A stretch of 64,000 nt of DNA from Luteimonas sp. J29 (lineage in GTDB: Bacteria > Pseudomonadota > Gammaproteobacteria > Xanthomonadales > Xanthomonadaceae), in NCBI RefSeq assembly GCF_000472505.1, contig NZ_AWZR01000007.1:1-64000 (forward strand), written 5' to 3'. The notes beneath the pieces are model-generated. The model had not been told where the DNA came from. It saw nothing but the letters and a program-made list of their open reading frames with translations, and did not search any database. Positions 63,465-64,000 of this stretch are shown here, one piece after another. The number at the start of each line of letters is the position of its first letter. Within the stretch, counting starts at the first letter, position 1. The translations under genes and the position numbers were made by a program.

Positions 63465-64000
63465 GCGGACTCTCCTTGTTGGCGCAGCACGCCGGCGAGA
63501 ATGGCGTCGATGCGGTCGGTTTCTTTCAGGAAGGCGTCGTGGCCGTAGGGCGAGCGCAGCACCCGCAGCTGGCCACGCGGGCCGAGGCCCTCGAACAGGG
63601 CCACCGAATCGGACAGCGGCACAAGGCGGTCACCCTCGACCGCCACCACCACCGTCGGTACCCGGACCTGGACAGGATCGACGCGGTGCAGGTCGATCGA
63701 TTCGGACAGCCGCAGCCAGGCGGTCACCGGCGTGCGCGCGACGAAACGCGCCCCGGCGACGTCGAGGTAGTCCTCGGCCGCCACCCGCACCCGGCCGTTG
63801 GCGACCTGGGCAGGCGCGTCGAAGCGCTCCTCGAACTCCTCGGGCGTGCGGTAGCTGAGCATCGCGAACTGGCGCGCCAGCGACAGGCCCTGCACGTCGG
63901 CGCACTGCAACTGCCCCAGCGCCACGGCCTTGCGCTGCAGCGCGCGCCAGGCGGCGGCGTAGGGATGCGCGCGGTGCGCGCCGCTGACCGCGACCAGCGC
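63461..64000 (-). CDS. metX: MetX-type homoserine (or serine) O-acyltransferase, partial
   Basis: Only the C-terminal 179 residues are in the window; the 5' end lies beyond 64000. The alpha/beta-hydrolase fold of the MetX family is clear: AFMLSYRT-like QFAMLSYRTPEEFEERF, the catalytic Asp in VAVEGDRLVPL, and the catalytic His in SPYGHDAFLKE. MetX activates homoserine with acetyl- or succinyl-CoA before MetB. In Xanthomonadaceae some relatives are reported to act on serine instead, and this fragment cannot settle which. Its stop overlaps the metB start (ATGA), and it is the first visible gene of the methionine operon. Confidence 0.9.
   Translation of the reverse strand, partial: ALVAVSGAHRAHPYAAAWRALQRKAVALGQLQCADVQGLSLARQFAMLSYRTPEEFEERFDAPAQVANGRVRVAAEDYLDVAGARFVARTPVTAWLRLSESIDLHRVDPVQVRVPTVVVAVEGDRLVPLSDSVALFEGLGPRGQLRVLRSPYGHDAFLKETDRIDAILAGVLRQQGESA

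Overview
The window is high-GC, densely packed gammaproteobacterial chromosome. Gene content and order point to the Xanthomonadaceae/Lysobacteraceae (Lysobacter, Luteimonas, Stenotrophomonas or Xanthomonas relatives). The main signs are lptFG divergent from pepA-holC-valS, pilT/pilU beside proC and a DUF4426 protein, a short H-NS-family protein, an AAC(6')-Iz-like acetyltransferase, a metX-metB-hom operon, and a REP-type element with a GTAG head. This placement is an inference from synteny and protein character. I saw no rRNA, tRNA, CRISPR array, phage or insertion sequence.

Layout. 0.1-7.3 kb: LPS export permeases lptG/lptF face pepA, holC and valS. 7.4-11.4 kb: an exported amidohydrolase, then a tightly coupled minus-strand set pssA > small psi-like protein > rimI, and two DUF4124 proteins. 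11.5-13.8 kb: proS and an H-NS-like nucleoid protein with a clear terminator. 13.8-18.7 kb: a ThrE-type exporter, then a complete MCE lipid-transport operon (STAS-MlaE, MlaF, MlaD, lipoprotein). 19.0-21.3 kb: a large secreted metalloprotease lipoprotein with calcium-loop repeats. 21.6-23.9 kb: a methyltransferase and the two subunits of a 3-oxoacid CoA-transferase.

24.0-36.1 kb is the accessory heart of the window. It is a surface-glycan locus surrounding etfBA, which in Xanthomonas marks the edge of the variable LPS locus. The genes are a WbsX/RgpF-type protein, a GtrB/ArnC-like bactoprenol glycosyltransferase, a methyltransferase, an ATP-grasp/HAD fusion, a WbqC protein, a four-helix SMR-like flippase candidate, a WecE-type sugar aminotransferase and a YfhO-like polytopic membrane protein. 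Together they look like a lipid-carrier system that builds, decorates, flips and transfers a modified 4-amino-4,6-dideoxy sugar.

36.2-42.9 kb: pilU/pilT retraction ATPases, proC, a DUF4426 lipoprotein, and a pdxH > AAC(6')-like > cobalamin-binding-like operon facing a glycerate-kinase-like gene. 42.9-48.8 kb: five small secreted, lipid-anchored or membrane proteins divergent from an unusual protein that combines a PhoB-type winged helix, a Ser/Thr kinase, one membrane helix and TPR-like repeats. 48.8-52.2 kb: dodecin, aroK-aroB, a WGR-domain protein and hemE. 52.3-57.3 kb: an orphan protein, an exported LigE-type ATP-dependent DNA ligase and a very large hybrid sensor kinase with propeller repeats. 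57.5-61.1 kb: YceI-cytochrome b561-YceI, a glutaredoxin-like protein and sdaA. 61.1-64.0 kb: metX (cut by the window edge)-metB-hom.

Stop/start overlaps of 1-4 bases are frequent and define the operons. Several genes with their own promoter carry a -10-like hexamer only 6-9 bases before the start codon, which suggests leaderless or near-leaderless messages.
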